64,000 nucleotides of DNA. It comes from Coriaria nepalensis. Its lineage: Eukaryota; Streptophyta; Magnoliopsida; Cucurbitales; Coriariaceae. Each line of letters opens with the position of its first letter. The stretch's first letter is position 1. Location: positions 5,952,001 through 6,016,000 of the forward strand of contig CP114485.1 in assembly GCA_027186245.1 (NCBI GenBank), read 5' to 3'. Below, piece by piece: positions 37,100 to 48,887 of the stretch. The translations under genes and the position numbers were made by a program. The notes under the pieces are model-generated. The model worked only from the letters and a program-made list of their open reading frames with translations. It ran no database searches and was not told the DNA's origin.

Positions 37100-38441
37100 T
37101 TAAAGAAGTCTCGGATCGGGAGTCATGCGGGAGGTTGCGCCATTGTCTGGTAACCGATCAAAAGTTACTGATGGTGAGTATGACGCGAAGCTAATGAAGG
37201 GAATAGGCTGTCTATGCTTGGGTCTTGAAATGTGGAGACTGGAGAGTGGAGCCCATTTGTGAAGAGAATCCCAAGTGAGTGGAGGAGCCCAATTGATTAG
37301 TATGAACCGGACCCACAGAAGAGCCCATGAGTTGACTCGCGTGCTGACCCAAGAAGGGTCTGCATGCATGAAAGGGGAACCCGCGTGAGGATTTGGCTGT
37401 TGCCCCGAAAAATACGCAGATTGAGAAGCAGATCTTGGATGGGAGAATTGCGATGGGAAAGAGTTGGTGGCTCCACCATTATTGCGAGATTCTGCGTAAC
37501 GGAAGCTTGTGAGGCAAGGTGACTGAATTGCTTGCAGATCTGACATTGAGTCTCGGCAGAAGAAAATGAACAGCCGCCGCGAGTGGAGGAGGTGGGTCGC
37601 TGTTGAAAGGAGCCAGGGTGAGGTCCATAGCCACGGTTAAGTCTGAACCCCTGTTTAGTTTTGGATTGAATGGAGTTCGAAGTGTTGATAGAGAGCATAG
37701 CCATGTTGCTGGTGAGAGCGGATTGGGTTGCAAGATTGTGTTGATGCAGCCTTTGTTCGTGAACCAGTAGCTTCGACCGAAGTTCAGAGAATGATGGAGG
37801 TGTGGGTCGATTTTCCATTGTAGTGACAAATTGGTGGTATTCCAGAATTAATCCGTTCATCACGTGGGAAACAAGGTCGAAGTCAGAAATGGTATCTCCA
37901 AAAGCATTAAGAGAATCAATGATTTTCTTAACATTGATAAGATAATCAGAGATTGGAAGAGTACCTTGATTGATGGTTTGTAGTTGGAATTTGAGCAGGG
38001 ATTTCTTGGCCATGCATCGATGCATGTATTCATCTGCTAGGGTGAGCCATAGAACTCGAGCAGAGTCGTACCCAAGTGCGAGATGGGCGATTCCCAGAGA
38101 TAGCGTTGCGTTGACAACTGAATATACAAAGCGATCTGCTTTTCTCCAAGCCAAATACTCAATGGAAGGCCTTGATGGATCTGAAAGTTGTGGAGGACAG
38201 AGGAAACCATCAATGTGTTGAGAAGATCAGAAATGTGAGTATTGATTCCATCTGGAATTTCCAAATAAGGTAGTTGTTTCCATCTAGATATGCTGAGATA
38301 AAACTTGTTGTGTTGAATCGGAAGTAGGGTAGCTAGTGTAGTGCCGATAGCATTTATGGAAGATGTGGCAAATGTGGTGGATTCAATGATGGTGGCTGGC
38401 AGTGTGGAAGCGGCGTTAGTTTGTGATTCTGGGGTAGTCAT
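37100..38441 (-). pseudogene. Copia gag remnant (outer element)
   Basis: ATG at 38441 (MTTPESQTNAASTLPAT). After a frameshift near 38150 a long frame (37297-38154) includes SARVLWLTLADEYMHR, LQTINQGTLPISDYLINVKK, DLVSHVMNGLILEYHQFVTT and a degenerate zinc knuckle CQICKQFSHLASQ, where the last Cys is replaced. Length and order fit a UBN2-type copia gag. Confidence 0.88.
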
Positions 38442-38486
38442 AGTTGGGTAAAAAAAAGGGAGTTAGCCTATGAAAGCTCTGATACA

Positions 38487-38616
38487 TGAAATAGTAGAAT
38501 GTGCAGATTGAATGTAAAAGGTTTATTCTATATTGACGTGTTTTGTATATATTATATACAACATCTAGGGCTTGCTAAGTGTACATATAATGTGAAATTA
38601 CTAATATATCCTTTCA
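38487..38616 (-). repeat. 5' LTR of the outer copia element
   Basis: 130 bp, flanked by the primer-binding site on its left and the ATTAG duplication on its right. Confidence 0.92.
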
Positions 38617-39069
38617 ATTAGTGACTGAAATCAAATTAGAGTTAAATTCACATATTCAATTATATGCTTTCATCCTTAAACCACTTTTTATAGTTTAGGT
38701 TTTAATCATTTTCAATTATATGCTTAATCACAAAACTTAACATTCCTAATGTTGTTAATCAATTTAATTTTATTATTAGTCATTAGCAAACCAATTAAAT
38801 TGCGGACTCCTCGAGTGTGAAAGAAGGGAAAAAAAAAAGGAAAAAAAAGGGTAGCCCATTTGTGAATTTGTCCAACCCCAAGGGCCCAGCAAAAAAATCC
38901 AAGTAAACAACAAAACAAAAACAGTGTCGAAAGCTTATAAGACCCTATTAGAGCCACAACTCTGATCCTCTCACCCCAGATCTCCTTCCCTCCCCCCCAC
39001 CCCCACCCCCACCCCCCACATTGCCCTCTCCCTCTCTCTCTCTCTCCCTCACGCATATAGCTGAGCGCC
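38617..39069 (+). promoter_or_regulatory. Promoter and leader region of the DUF1635 gene
   Basis: AT-rich upstream part, then a TATA-like TTATAAGA near 38936. A C- and CT-rich tract at about 38990-39050 precedes the ATG at 39070 and resembles plant pyrimidine-patch leaders. The outer copia element ends at its left edge, so distal promoter sequence may have been displaced. Confidence 0.5.
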
Positions 39070-39919
39070 ATGGAAGACCAAAGAAGCCCTCTTCTAACAT
39101 GGGCCCACTTTGGCCAGGGAAGGGTAACTAACCAAAATACTTTCTTCATCCTGCATCTTTTTCCCATATTACTAAGGTAACTTATTTTCATAAAAAGGTA
39201 TAATGTATCTAATGGCAAGTGCCTTTTACACCATACAGAACATGGAAGAGTTGAAGCATTCTGTACTGTGCACAACTCTAGAGTTAGAACAAACATGGCT
39301 TGCAGTTCAAGAGGAGCTTAAAAACAGAGACAACCAGCTAAACCATCTCAGAGGCTTGCTCAACAAAGCCATTAGAGAGAGAGATGAAGCTAATCGCAAA
39401 TCTCAAACCTTCCTTCTTGAAAAGCTGTTACTTCTTCAACAGAAACAACAACAAACAGCTCACCACTCTAATATCTCAAGCACTGAAGATGATAATGGCA
39501 ATGAACCCAGAAGGGTAATTGAGTCAATTGATTTCTCATCATCAGACTGTGAAGAAAGCATTCTCACATCTCCTCCACCGCCACAGGTGGCGGGTGTGGA
39601 GGTGGAGGTAGAAATGAAATGGGAGGTGGGTGAGAACGCATTGCCTGAAAAGGGGAAACTTTTGCAAGCAGTAATGAAAGCAGGGCCATTACTCGAGACT
39701 CTACTTGTAGCAGGACCACTTCCTCAATGGAAGCACCCACCGCCTTCTCTTAAGTCATATGAGATCCCTCTAGTCACCATTACTCCACCACAACTCCACC
39801 ACCACCATGACTACTTTCTGGCCAACCATGGCACAGCCAACAGCAAGAGAGTTGTTCCCTCTGAAACAACCACTGAGTCTCCTAAACAAAGCAAGTGTCC
39901 AAGGCTTTTTCTCCAATAA
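39070..39919 (+). CDS. DUF1635-family coiled-coil protein
   Basis: Plant-specific family without an established molecular function. I propose two exons: 39070-39123 (MEDQRSPLLTWAHFGQGR) and 39239-39919, joined in phase 0 across a GT-AG intron (735 nt, 244 aa). The join gives GQGR-NMEELKHSVLCTTLELEQ, and family members commonly open with MEDQ..PLL.WA just before this block. The DUF1635 core, residues about 19-90, is a predicted coiled coil (VQEELKNRDNQLNHLRGLLNKAIRERDEA ending in a Gln-rich LLLLQQKQQQ). The tail is low-complexity and Pro/Ser-rich, with a conserved LLQAVMKAGPLLETLLVAGPLPQW block and a PRLFLQ end. A single-exon reading from ATG 39203 would replace the first 18 residues by 12 unrelated ones and is less likely. 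No lesion is seen. Confidence 0.82.
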
Positions 39920-41370
39920 TTATAAAAACGGTCTTACAGTAAAACCCCCTTAGCTTATCTAGAAGAAGTAATGAAGGATAGTTTTGATAATTAAAAAAAC
40001 CCTGATGGTTAGTAGTGAGATGCAAGAATGGTCAGTGACTAAGGATGTAGCTTTTTGTATACAGGGTTTTGGGTTTTTCTTTTTTTCCTGTATTTTCCTT
40101 GACTTGACAATTGAGCAAGCTTTGGGCCTATGATGAGGAGGATGGGAAAGGTTGCGGATGCAACTTCTTTCACTTTTACTGTTTTCTGGGCAGTGTGGAT
40201 TAGATTATGAAGACTTGGAAAAGGAGTGTGTCAGTGTGAATGGCTTAATGCGTGGGGAGAGAGACAGAGAGAGCAGATAGAAAGTTGAGGAATAAAGATT
40301 GTGAGTTGAGAGTTGTTGATGGTCGATATGGCACCAACAAACTAGAAGGTCTGAAATACTCGTAAGAGGGCCGGGTGGATCCCACAGATCAGAAACAAGA
40401 TCTTTGTATTGGGTGATGTCTACATTTAAGTTTAAAATATATAAAAGGCTTAGGCGGGAGACGTAAGAAATGATTTCTGATTAGACCCACAAATTAAATC
40501 TACGGAATAAAACTTGAATAACAGACCCGCAAGTAAATCTCAGTTTGAAAATTCTAAGTATCTCGAGAGCTAAGGGCCTTGCCAATAGTTTACAAATATA
40601 AAAATTAATTTTTTATCAATAACTAATTATATTTATCAACTGATTTTTTACCTATTTTTTAAATTTTATTTTTTTTCAATGATAAAAGATTCATATTAAA
40701 AAAATATAAAAAGTAAATTTTATTTTTTTAAATTATAAAAATAATTTTTTTATAATCATTACACAATATTTTTAAGAAATTAAAATACATAATATTTTTT
40801 TAAAATTAAATTTTAAAATACATTTTCGAATTTTAATTATTCCTACTTTCTTTTTCATGTAAAAAGAATAAATCATTGACTTGGTAGAATTTCTTAATAA
40901 GTAATGAGACACGAAAATGTTAAATTATATCATAACTATAAATATTAATTTTGTATAAAATATATTTTTTATATAATAAAAATATTTATAATTGTGATAG
41001 AATTTAATATGTAATTACATATCATGTACATAAAAAAATTTCTGATAATAATACGGTGGATGCAAAAAGTATGGATGATGGAAACTAAACTCTTTCCTCC
41101 TCCCTTGTCTCCTAATTAACTACTTGAAGGTTGATTATGTGCAACGGATATAAAGATACATTGAGCATATAAATATACCAATGCAGCAGATGCAAAAGAA
41201 ATTATTTGCAGCATCCTATGTCAACGTATTCACTCTTGTTAATTCGAACAATTTCCCGGCGAAAATATATTTATCCGACCTGTTAATGATGCCATCCTCA
41301 CAAATTGACACGGGTCCAACAAGCTCCAAGCATTGTGATTGGGGTACTAATGTTAAAGCTTTTCTTCTCC
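39920..41370. other. Intergenic, between the DUF1635 gene and the LIG1 pseudogene
   Basis: DUF1635 3' UTR, then AT-rich DNA with many A/T runs. No supported gene. Confidence 0.6.
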
Positions 41371-43036
41371 TCAATCATCTTCATTGTCATCTTCATTGTT
41401 TTGATGATTGTGTGCTTTTGAGCATTATACATCTCCGCAACCTAAAAGGTAAACAATAACTCAAGCTTGTTAGAGTGCGCAGATTAATCAAAATTCAATG
41501 GATCAAAAAACAAGGGGTGAGTTTTTTCACCCGCTCGGATGATGAGGCTTACTCTGGGGTCTTGTCTTCTCTTACACGAACAATACGTGGAAAGCGAAGA
41601 GAAATGCCCTTTTATCAGAAAGCATGAGAGAATTAGATGAAGAAAAAGGGAGAATTGAAAAAGAGAAGTTAGTAGAGTGCATAATAGGGTCGAATTAAAA
41701 TTAAACCTTATTGTTATCCACTATGCCCACTCCCGCTCTATGAACAGGGCTAATGGTCAAGTCTGCAGCTTTAACCTCCCAAACCTGGACTTTTAAATAC
41801 AATATATGCAGGGCTTCCTAAAAAAGGAAAAAGTATAGGGAAACAACGGTAGCATTACCTCAGTGGGCTCAAACCATACATCTGCATTAATTGCTCCACA
41901 CCAAAAGTATGGCTAAGATCGAGAAAATAGAAAAGATGAAAATTAGCCAGTAAAATTAACTAAAGAACACATTTTTTCAGTAGAAGCAAAAATAGAATGA
42001 GATAAAAGGAAGACCTTTGGTTCTGGAATCACATTAGAGCGGAGACTAGCAGAACGTTCTTCAAGCATTGCTTCCGAGAACCCAGTTCCTATCAATGTTC
42101 ATGTTTCAATATTTGGCATAAACCAAGAATAGATCCTTACAATATATAAAGAACCAGAAGAAACAAATATTTCAAACATTGCACCCACCGATCTTGCAAA
42201 TGCTCTGAAATTCTTCATTGTCACTGTCATAACACGCAAGGAGAAATGCTCCATAGACACCTAAGGAAAGATATTATTAAAATAACTAAAAAAGCTGGCA
42301 TTTATGGTGCTAATACTTGAGAAGATGGAACTGTAAGATAGAAAGGAAACACACACACACATATATATAAGGTAGAGAGTAAGAGACATATATGTAAGTA
42401 CAATTTTTACATGCAAGTACTTTGAAGTTACCTGTCCGTTTCCCACGGCCATGAAAAGCACCAATTGGTACCAGATCTAGTGAGTCTCCTATACTGTAGT
42501 GTAAAAACACCAATGTAATCCTTTTTCACCTTTAACCAATTAAGTGACCGTTTGGATGACTCATAGGTAGCATCTCTATCCAATGTCTTGATAATCAAAC
42601 CCTCACAGCTACAAACAAAGAGGAATTGTTGATTTAATTGATATAATGAGGAAAGCATGATATGAAAATCTCGGGGGAAAAAATTGGAAAAGAAAAAGAA
42701 AAATGGAAGACCTCTGATCAACAGAAGTGTCAAGAAACTTCTGTATCTCTCCAAGATCATTTGTTGTGATTGCTGTTGCAAACTGAAAATATCCAGGATC
42801 TTCCACAAAAGAGTTATAACGGTGCTGCAAAATGCAAGAGGTTCACAACTACGAACGAATGAATAGAGGCGGCACGTGATCAATGTAGCCTTAGGCTAAA
42901 TTAAAATTTGGGATACTTTTAATATAAGGATAATGATTATAAATAAGGAGTAATAATAATTTTATATTTTTTTAATTGCTTTTCACATTTCCCAGAAAAA
43001 GTCAATAACTTTTTGGACTTTTCAAATTTCAACACA

Positions 43037-43041
<5 letters not shown>

Positions 43042-43068
<27 letters not shown>
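43042..43068. repeat. (TA)n microsatellite in a LIG1-pseudogene intron
   Basis: About 27 bp of alternating TA. Confidence 0.9.
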
Positions 43069-44140
43069 ATAATTATTTGCTGCCCCACAACCCCACACAT
43101 TTGTGGGGCCCTAGGCAGTGGTCTCTCCTGCCTATATGGCAGAGCCGGCCGTGTGAATGAACACTCATAGAAAAATAAAAAAATTAGGATGGCAGAGGCG
43201 AAAAAATTGTACCTCTCTACGAACTTTCAGTTGTTCCTGAATAAGTGCCTCCCATTGAGATATAATAAATCAAAAGCAAATATGCACACTTCAAACTTGA
43301 TGTCACTCACAACCACATTCTTGTGAGCTCGAGTACTTAGGACCTGCACGAAACCCAGGGATTAATGAACCTTGCTATCAATCTGAAGGACCTCTAACAC
43401 TAAGAACTATGGGTAATGGAGTAATTAAAATTGGATAAACTCTTTGAAACGCAGATATTCAATCAATATATAGCATATTTCGCCGGAAATGCATATATCG
43501 GTATGAAAGTTATAAGAGAATGAGAAACAATGTGATCCAAAACGATAGTGTTCTTTTTAACTTGCTTAGGGAACTAACTAATAGTTATAGAATTCTACCA
43601 GGTGCATACAAATATGGAAAATATTGACCCAGCTCTCAGAAAAATACAAGAAAACAATTAAGGATTCACTTGAATAAATGTAATAACTTCACACTCCATC
43701 ACAATTTCGCATCATCGATCATTTCTCTAGTTGTAACATGCCGTTAAACATTTCAAAAATAAATGCTCTCATAATTTTCAGAATAATGCGATTTGAACAT
43801 TATGTATAAAATATGAGAGCAGTTCTCTGCTATTTTTCATTGATTTTGACGGCATACTATTACCTGAAAGGCAGAATCTTCTGTTTTACACGATCATAAG
43901 CAACAAGTTCACCATCCAAAATAAATGAAGTTACAGTAGGTTTCTTTAACCTGCAGATACAGTAAATTGAGTAACTATTAATGTAGCTTAGACATTAGTT
44001 AATTAATTCAAAGAAATACAATCAAGTTGAAACCTGCACTTTAAACAGGGCTTTAGAACTCTCTGAAATAAACACTTCCAAAAGATGAGAATATTTCATC
44101 ACAAAGCTAGGGCTCCTATTCAAGCTATGCTGAGAATTTT

Positions 44141-44341
44141 TTAAACAAATAATGGAGAATAAAAAACTAGTATGTATTTTCTATGTTTGCAAATGTACAG
44201 CCTAAGTTCTTATATAGACTAGATACAATCTTAGGAAATCTATAGAAATCCCTGGAATTAAGGAATCTGTTATTCTAACCCCTAAAAATTAGGTAGAAAA
44301 TAAACTCTTTAATATACACAATTTATCTCTTTATTTTAACA
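44141..44341 (-). repeat. 3' LTR of the LIG1-intron copia element
   Basis: 201 bp. The terminal TG has become TT on the plus strand (TTAAACAAAT versus TGAAACAAAT in the partner). Confidence 0.93.
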
Positions 44342-44348
44342 TTCCCCC

Positions 44349-47160
44349 TCAAGCTGGAGAATAAATATTTTTTAATCCCAGCTTGCTAACCATTTTATGG
44401 AAATGATGACTGGATAACCTTTTAGTCAATACATCAGCTAGTTGTCCTTCTATCAATACATAAAGCATGCAAATAAAATCACTATCTAGTTTCTCTTTTA
44501 TGAAGTGTCTATCAACTTCCACATGTTTAGACTGATCATGTTGCATCGGATTATGAGCAATGTTAATTGCTGACTTATTATCACAGTACAACTTCATTGG
44601 TTTTTCAATTGGAACCTTGAGATCTTTTAGTATAATTTCTAACCACAGTAATTCACAAATTCCTAACGCCATAGCGCGGAACTCAGCCTCTGCACTTGAT
44701 ATTGCAACCACCGCTTGCTTCTTACTTCTCCATGTAATTAGATTTCCACCAAGAAATATACAATAACTTGAAATTGATCTTCTGTCTACCACCGATCCTG
44801 CATAGTCTGCATCTGTATATACTTCTAGGTTCATTCTGGACCATTTCTTAAATAATAACCCTCGTCCGGGACTAAACTTCAAATACTGTAGGATTCTATA
44901 CACAGCATGAAGATGTACTTTCTTCGGATTGTGCATGAACTGGCTTACTACACTCAGTGCATGTGCTATATCAGGTTTAGTATGAGTCAAATATATTAGT
45001 CTCCCAACAAGCCTTTGGTACATTCCCTTATCCACCATCTCATCTTCAACTACTTCCCCAAGCTTATGATTTAGTTCGATGGGAGTCTCGATGGGGTTGA
45101 CTCCCTTTTTTCCCAGTTTCCTTTAGTAAGTCCATTACATACTTCTATTGTGAAACAAATATTCCCTCCTTCAAGTGTGCTATTTCAATTCCTATGAAGT
45201 ACTTTAACTTCCCAAGATCTTTTATTTCAAACTCCCAGGCCAGTTTTCCTTTAAGTGACTCCTTTTCTATTTGATCACTCCTGGTAATGATGATGTCGTC
45301 CACGTATACAATGAGAGCTGTGACTCCCCCTGAAGCAGTATTCTTTATAAATAGTGTATGGTCCCCTTGACTCTGTTTGTATCCCTAAGCTAACATAGCT
45401 CGTGTAAATCTTCCAAACCAAGCTCTAGGAGACTATTTTAGTCCATACAATGCCTTCCTCAACTTACACACCACATTCTTCTTTATGTCAAAGCCCGATG
45501 ATGTTTCCATATAGATTTCTTCCTCGAGGTCTCCATGAATAAATGCATTCTTCACATCGAGTTGTAGCAAGTTCCAATCAAAATTAGCAGCTAATGTCAA
45601 TAAAATTCTTACTCTGTTCATTTTTGCAACCGGGGCAAATGTCTCCTCATAGTTAACACCAAACGTTTAAGTGTACCCCTTTGCTACCAGTCTTGCTTTG
45701 TATCTTTCTAGGGATCTATATGCATTATATTTTACTGAAAATATCCACTTGCACCCTACTGGTTTCTCACCTTCTAGCAGTTCAACCAGCTCCCAAGTCT
45801 TATTCTTCTCGAGTGCCTATATTTCAACTTTCATAGCCTGTTTCCACTCTATACTACTTAATGCCTTAGTTAATGTTTTAGGAATGTATATAGAGTTGAA
45901 GTGAGTCAGAAAGGCTTTATGTGAAGGAGAAAAATTGTCAAAAGTGACAAATGGTGAAAGTGGGTATTGTGTGCATTTTCTAGTACCTTTTCGAAGTGCA
46001 ATAGGTAGGTCTAATTCACCCTTGTCAGGTAAGGAAGAAATAGTTACCTATTCAGTATCCCGTTCCACTATAGTTTGAGGTCCTTGTTGCGGTTCCAACT
46101 CTTGGACAAGCATTGGATCAATCTGGTATCCCTTCTTCCTTGAGTAGACTTGGAGTGGTTTAGAAATTGTAGGATCAGGTGCTGGAATTGGTGGTTCAGG
46201 TTGTGGAGATGATTGTGGAATTGGACTTACTAATGATGAAGGTTGAGATAATGGTAGTGGAAGATAGAAAAACCAGTCCAACATGTTCCTTCTCCTCTTC
46301 AAGTAACGTTTCCCTTAGAGGAGAATAAGATTCACCTTCAACAAAAGTGGCATCTATTGTAATGTAGATTTTGCGAGTAGGCGGATGATAGCACTTGTAG
46401 CCTTTCTGAGTAGCTGAATATCCAATGAATAGACATCAAAGGGCTTGAGGATCTAATTTTCTCCGATTCTAAGAATGTATATGGACAAACACTGCACATC
46501 CAAACACTCTAAGGGATAGTTGGTTTGGTAAATTGTACTCTGGAAAATGTTGGGAAAAGACCTCCCATGGGCTTTGGTTGTCTAATACCTGAGTAGGTAC
46601 TCGGTTGATAAAGAAGGTAGCAGTAAGTACTGCTTCTCCCCATAAGTATTGAGGGACTTGTCGCTGAAATAGTAAGGCCTGAAAAACGAGGTTAATGTCT
46701 GATTAAAAAATTATTTTCCATTATCTGACCTCAATCTTTTAATTCCTACACCAAACTGTGTTTTCATCATTTTTAGGAAGATAGGAAAAATGGTTGTGAC
46801 ATCTGATTTTTGTTTCATTAGGTAGACCCATGTAACTCGAGTGGAATCATTAATAAACGTGACAAACCAATGTGCTCCCAAAACATTAGCCACCCAAGAA
46901 GGACCCCACACATCACTATGTATCAAATGAAATGGTTTTAATGATGTATTGTTACTTGTAGGAAAAGACACTCGTTTGTGTTTTGCAAATTCACATACAT
47001 CACAATGTAATAGTTTCAAATCTATATTTCTAAATAGAAAAGGAAATTTGAGGCTAAGGGTTTTAAAGGAAGGGTGGCCTAGTCGTAGTAGATGATGGAG
47101 GAAAATTTGGTCTTTAGTTGTAGAAGCAGCTGATAGTTGCAAGGCTAGATGTCTGGTCTG
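44349..47160 (-). pseudogene. Copia pol (integrase, reverse transcriptase, RNase H)
   Basis: Integrase at 46711-47142 has HHLLRLGHPSF, HCDVCEFAKHKR, HSDVWGPS and KRLRSDNGK. RT has LQLDVKNAFIHGDLEEEIYM near 45555 and VYVDDIIITR near 45290. RNase H at 44349-45038 is an intact 229-codon frame: GRLIYLTHTKPDIAHALSVV, YTDADYAGSVVDRRS, ISSAEAEFRAMA, YCDNKSAINIAHNP and ADVLTKRL. Stops or shifts between these segments prevent one polyprotein. Confidence 0.9.
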
Positions 47161-47493
47161 GGCAGTTTCTTTACCACCCTAAGGCTCAAGATAGTAGAGA
47201 CCATTCTTTTCTTTGGCATGCCCAATTGGCTTCCCCGTAGCTTGGCCCTAAAACATACATGAAAATTAGGAGAAAATCAGTTGACAATTTAGATCTTTAG
47301 AAAGTTGTTTTACTGATATAAGGTTTGTTGTAATTTTTGGTACATGTAGGACATTTTTCAATGTTAGGGATGGTCCTCAGGATATATTCCCTTGACCTGC
47401 TATAGTGATCTTTTTATTACTAGGACATGGATTAGAGGTAGAGAAAATATGGGAGGAATGGGTCATATGGTCGGTTACTCCTAAATCTATTAT

Positions 47494-48653
47494 CTATACT
47501 ATTTTTGGGTCATTTGTTGAGGCATTAAGAGCATAAGAGTTAGAAACCATACCAAAGAAAGCTAATGAACAAGAAGAACCTGATGGTTTTTCAAGAGAGT
47601 CAAGGAGGTTTCTGAGGCGGCCAATATCATCTTGACTAAAAAATTTCTCATTGTGCACAGATTGCTCACTGTGCAGTAGTCCATTCTGTGCAATATAGGC
47701 ATTATGAGCTTGCCCTTTATATTGGGCAGTTCTGCCCTTATTATGAGCAGGATTTTGAGGCTTTCCGTGTAATTTCCAATAGTTATCTTTTGTATGTCCT
47801 ACTTTCTTGCAGTAGTTGCATACTAGGTTTCCCTTTTCTGCAAATCTGGGATCAAACCAACTTTCAAATTTCCTATTATCTTTTGCTACCACCATAGCCC
47901 TTTCTACAACTTGTTCTAAAGCTCCAGTTGTGATAAGGGCAGATCCTTCTACCAGTTGCACTTTCAACATGACTCCTCTCCTACTTTCCTCCCCACGAAC
48001 AATTGAAATTGTTTCTCCCAATGTTGGTAATTCTCTTCCTAAGATCCGAACCCTTACTGGGTCAAATTCTGCATTTAAGTCTGCCAAGAAATCGTACATT
48101 CTTTCCTTTTCTATGAACGTTTTCAATGTAACAGCATCCTCACCATTGGTCATCTTAATGACTTGATAATAATCCAACTCATACCATAGGTTTTTCAAAT
48201 GGTTGGCATATTCGGTCACTATTTTGTTCCCTTGTTTCGCAGCGGCTAATTTTGTTTTTATTTCATACACTTGGGCTGCATCGGCTACCTTTAAGTAGGA
48301 TTTTTGGATTGCTTCCCAAATTTTCTGAGCAGTGGTTAGGAACATAACAGTATCACTAACATAACAGTATCACTGACCTCTAGTATCATAGAATTCCACA
48401 GCCAAGACATAACCATTAAATCCGCTTCATCCCACATAGGGAACCGCAGGTCCTGCTTCTCTGGCCCTGTGCCGAGAAGGTGATTGATATTTCTTTTCCC
48501 TTTCAGATAGGTCTGCACAAATTGAGACCACTTTAGGAAGTTATTTCCGTTCAGCCTATACATGGCTTGAATGTTTTGTAGATCGCCAGAACCCTGTTGG
48601 GTTATGGACTCCTCTACCGAAAGGAGGTTAGCGGTGGTTGAACCATCAGACAT
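47494..48653 (-). pseudogene. Copia gag with a 17-bp duplication frameshift
   Basis: ATG at 48653 (MSDGSTTANLLSVEES). The frame runs through MYRLNGNNFLKWSQFVQTYL to SDTVML, where a 17-bp tandem duplication at about 48341-48375 shifts it. The second frame continues FLTTAQKIWEAIQKSYLK, LAAAKQGNKIVTEYANHLKN, a zinc knuckle CNYCKKVGHTKDNYWK (last Cys replaced by Tyr) and a C-terminal tail. Confidence 0.9.
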
Positions 48654-48692
48654 CTTGATTTATGAAAAAAAGAACCTAGGGCTCTAGTACCA

Positions 48693-48887
48693 TGAAACAA
48701 ATAATGGAGAATAAAAAACTGGTATGAATTTTCTATGTTTGCAACTGTACAGCCTAAGTTCTTATATAGACTAGATACAATCTTAGGAAATCTATAGAAA
48801 TCCCTAGAATTAAAGAATCTGTAACCTCTAGAATTTAGGTAGAAGATAAACTCTCTAATATACACAATTTCTCTCTTTATTTTAACA
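48693..48887 (-). repeat. 5' LTR of the LIG1-intron copia element
   Basis: 195 bp, with intact TG...CA ends, next to the primer-binding site at 48680-48692. Confidence 0.93.

Larger units (their letters stand above)
27943..38616 (-). mobile_element. Outer Ty1/copia retrotransposon, minus strand, with a second copia inside its left LTR
   Basis: The right LTR (38487-38616) and the left LTR (27943-27980 continuing at 33855-33960) share TGAAATAGTAGAAT, GATTGAATGTAAAAGGTTTATT, TACAACATCTAGG and TTACTAATATATCCTTTCA, giving TG...CA ends. ATTAG lies directly outside both ends (27938-27942 and 38617-38621), a 5-bp duplication. The primer-binding site at 38476-38486 reads TGTATCAGAGC on the minus strand. 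Gag-pol is in copia order from right to left: gag 37100-38441, integrase about 35880-36620, RT about 34900-35430, RNase H about 34057-34320. All are interrupted by stops or shifts. Without the inner element it is about 4.8 kb. It lies about 450 bp upstream of the DUF1635 gene. Confidence 0.93.
44141..48887 (-). mobile_element. Ty1/copia retrotransposon in a LIG1-pseudogene intron (4747 bp)
   Basis: LTRs 44141-44341 and 48693-48887 are near-identical over TATAGACTAGATACAATCTT and TTTCTATGTTTGCAA blocks, differing mainly by a 6-bp indel and scattered substitutions. ATTTT is duplicated at 44136-44140 and 48888-48892. The primer-binding site at 48680-48692 reads TGGTACTAGAGCC. A purine-rich GAGGGGGAAT (minus strand) borders the left LTR. 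Gag (47494-48653), integrase (46711-47142), RT (about 45130-45750, YVDD intact) and RNase H (44349-45038) are all recognisable, with few breaks. It has the best-preserved reading frames of the copies here. The element lies in the same orientation as the host gene, between the exons at 49090-49184 and 43864-43950. Confidence 0.95.

Noticed and set aside
42310..42513. A real 17-nt intron explaining the extra bases in the LIG1 KKDY...IGDSLD region
   Set aside because: Plant introns this short are not spliced. With the other lesions it is better read as a frameshifting insertion.
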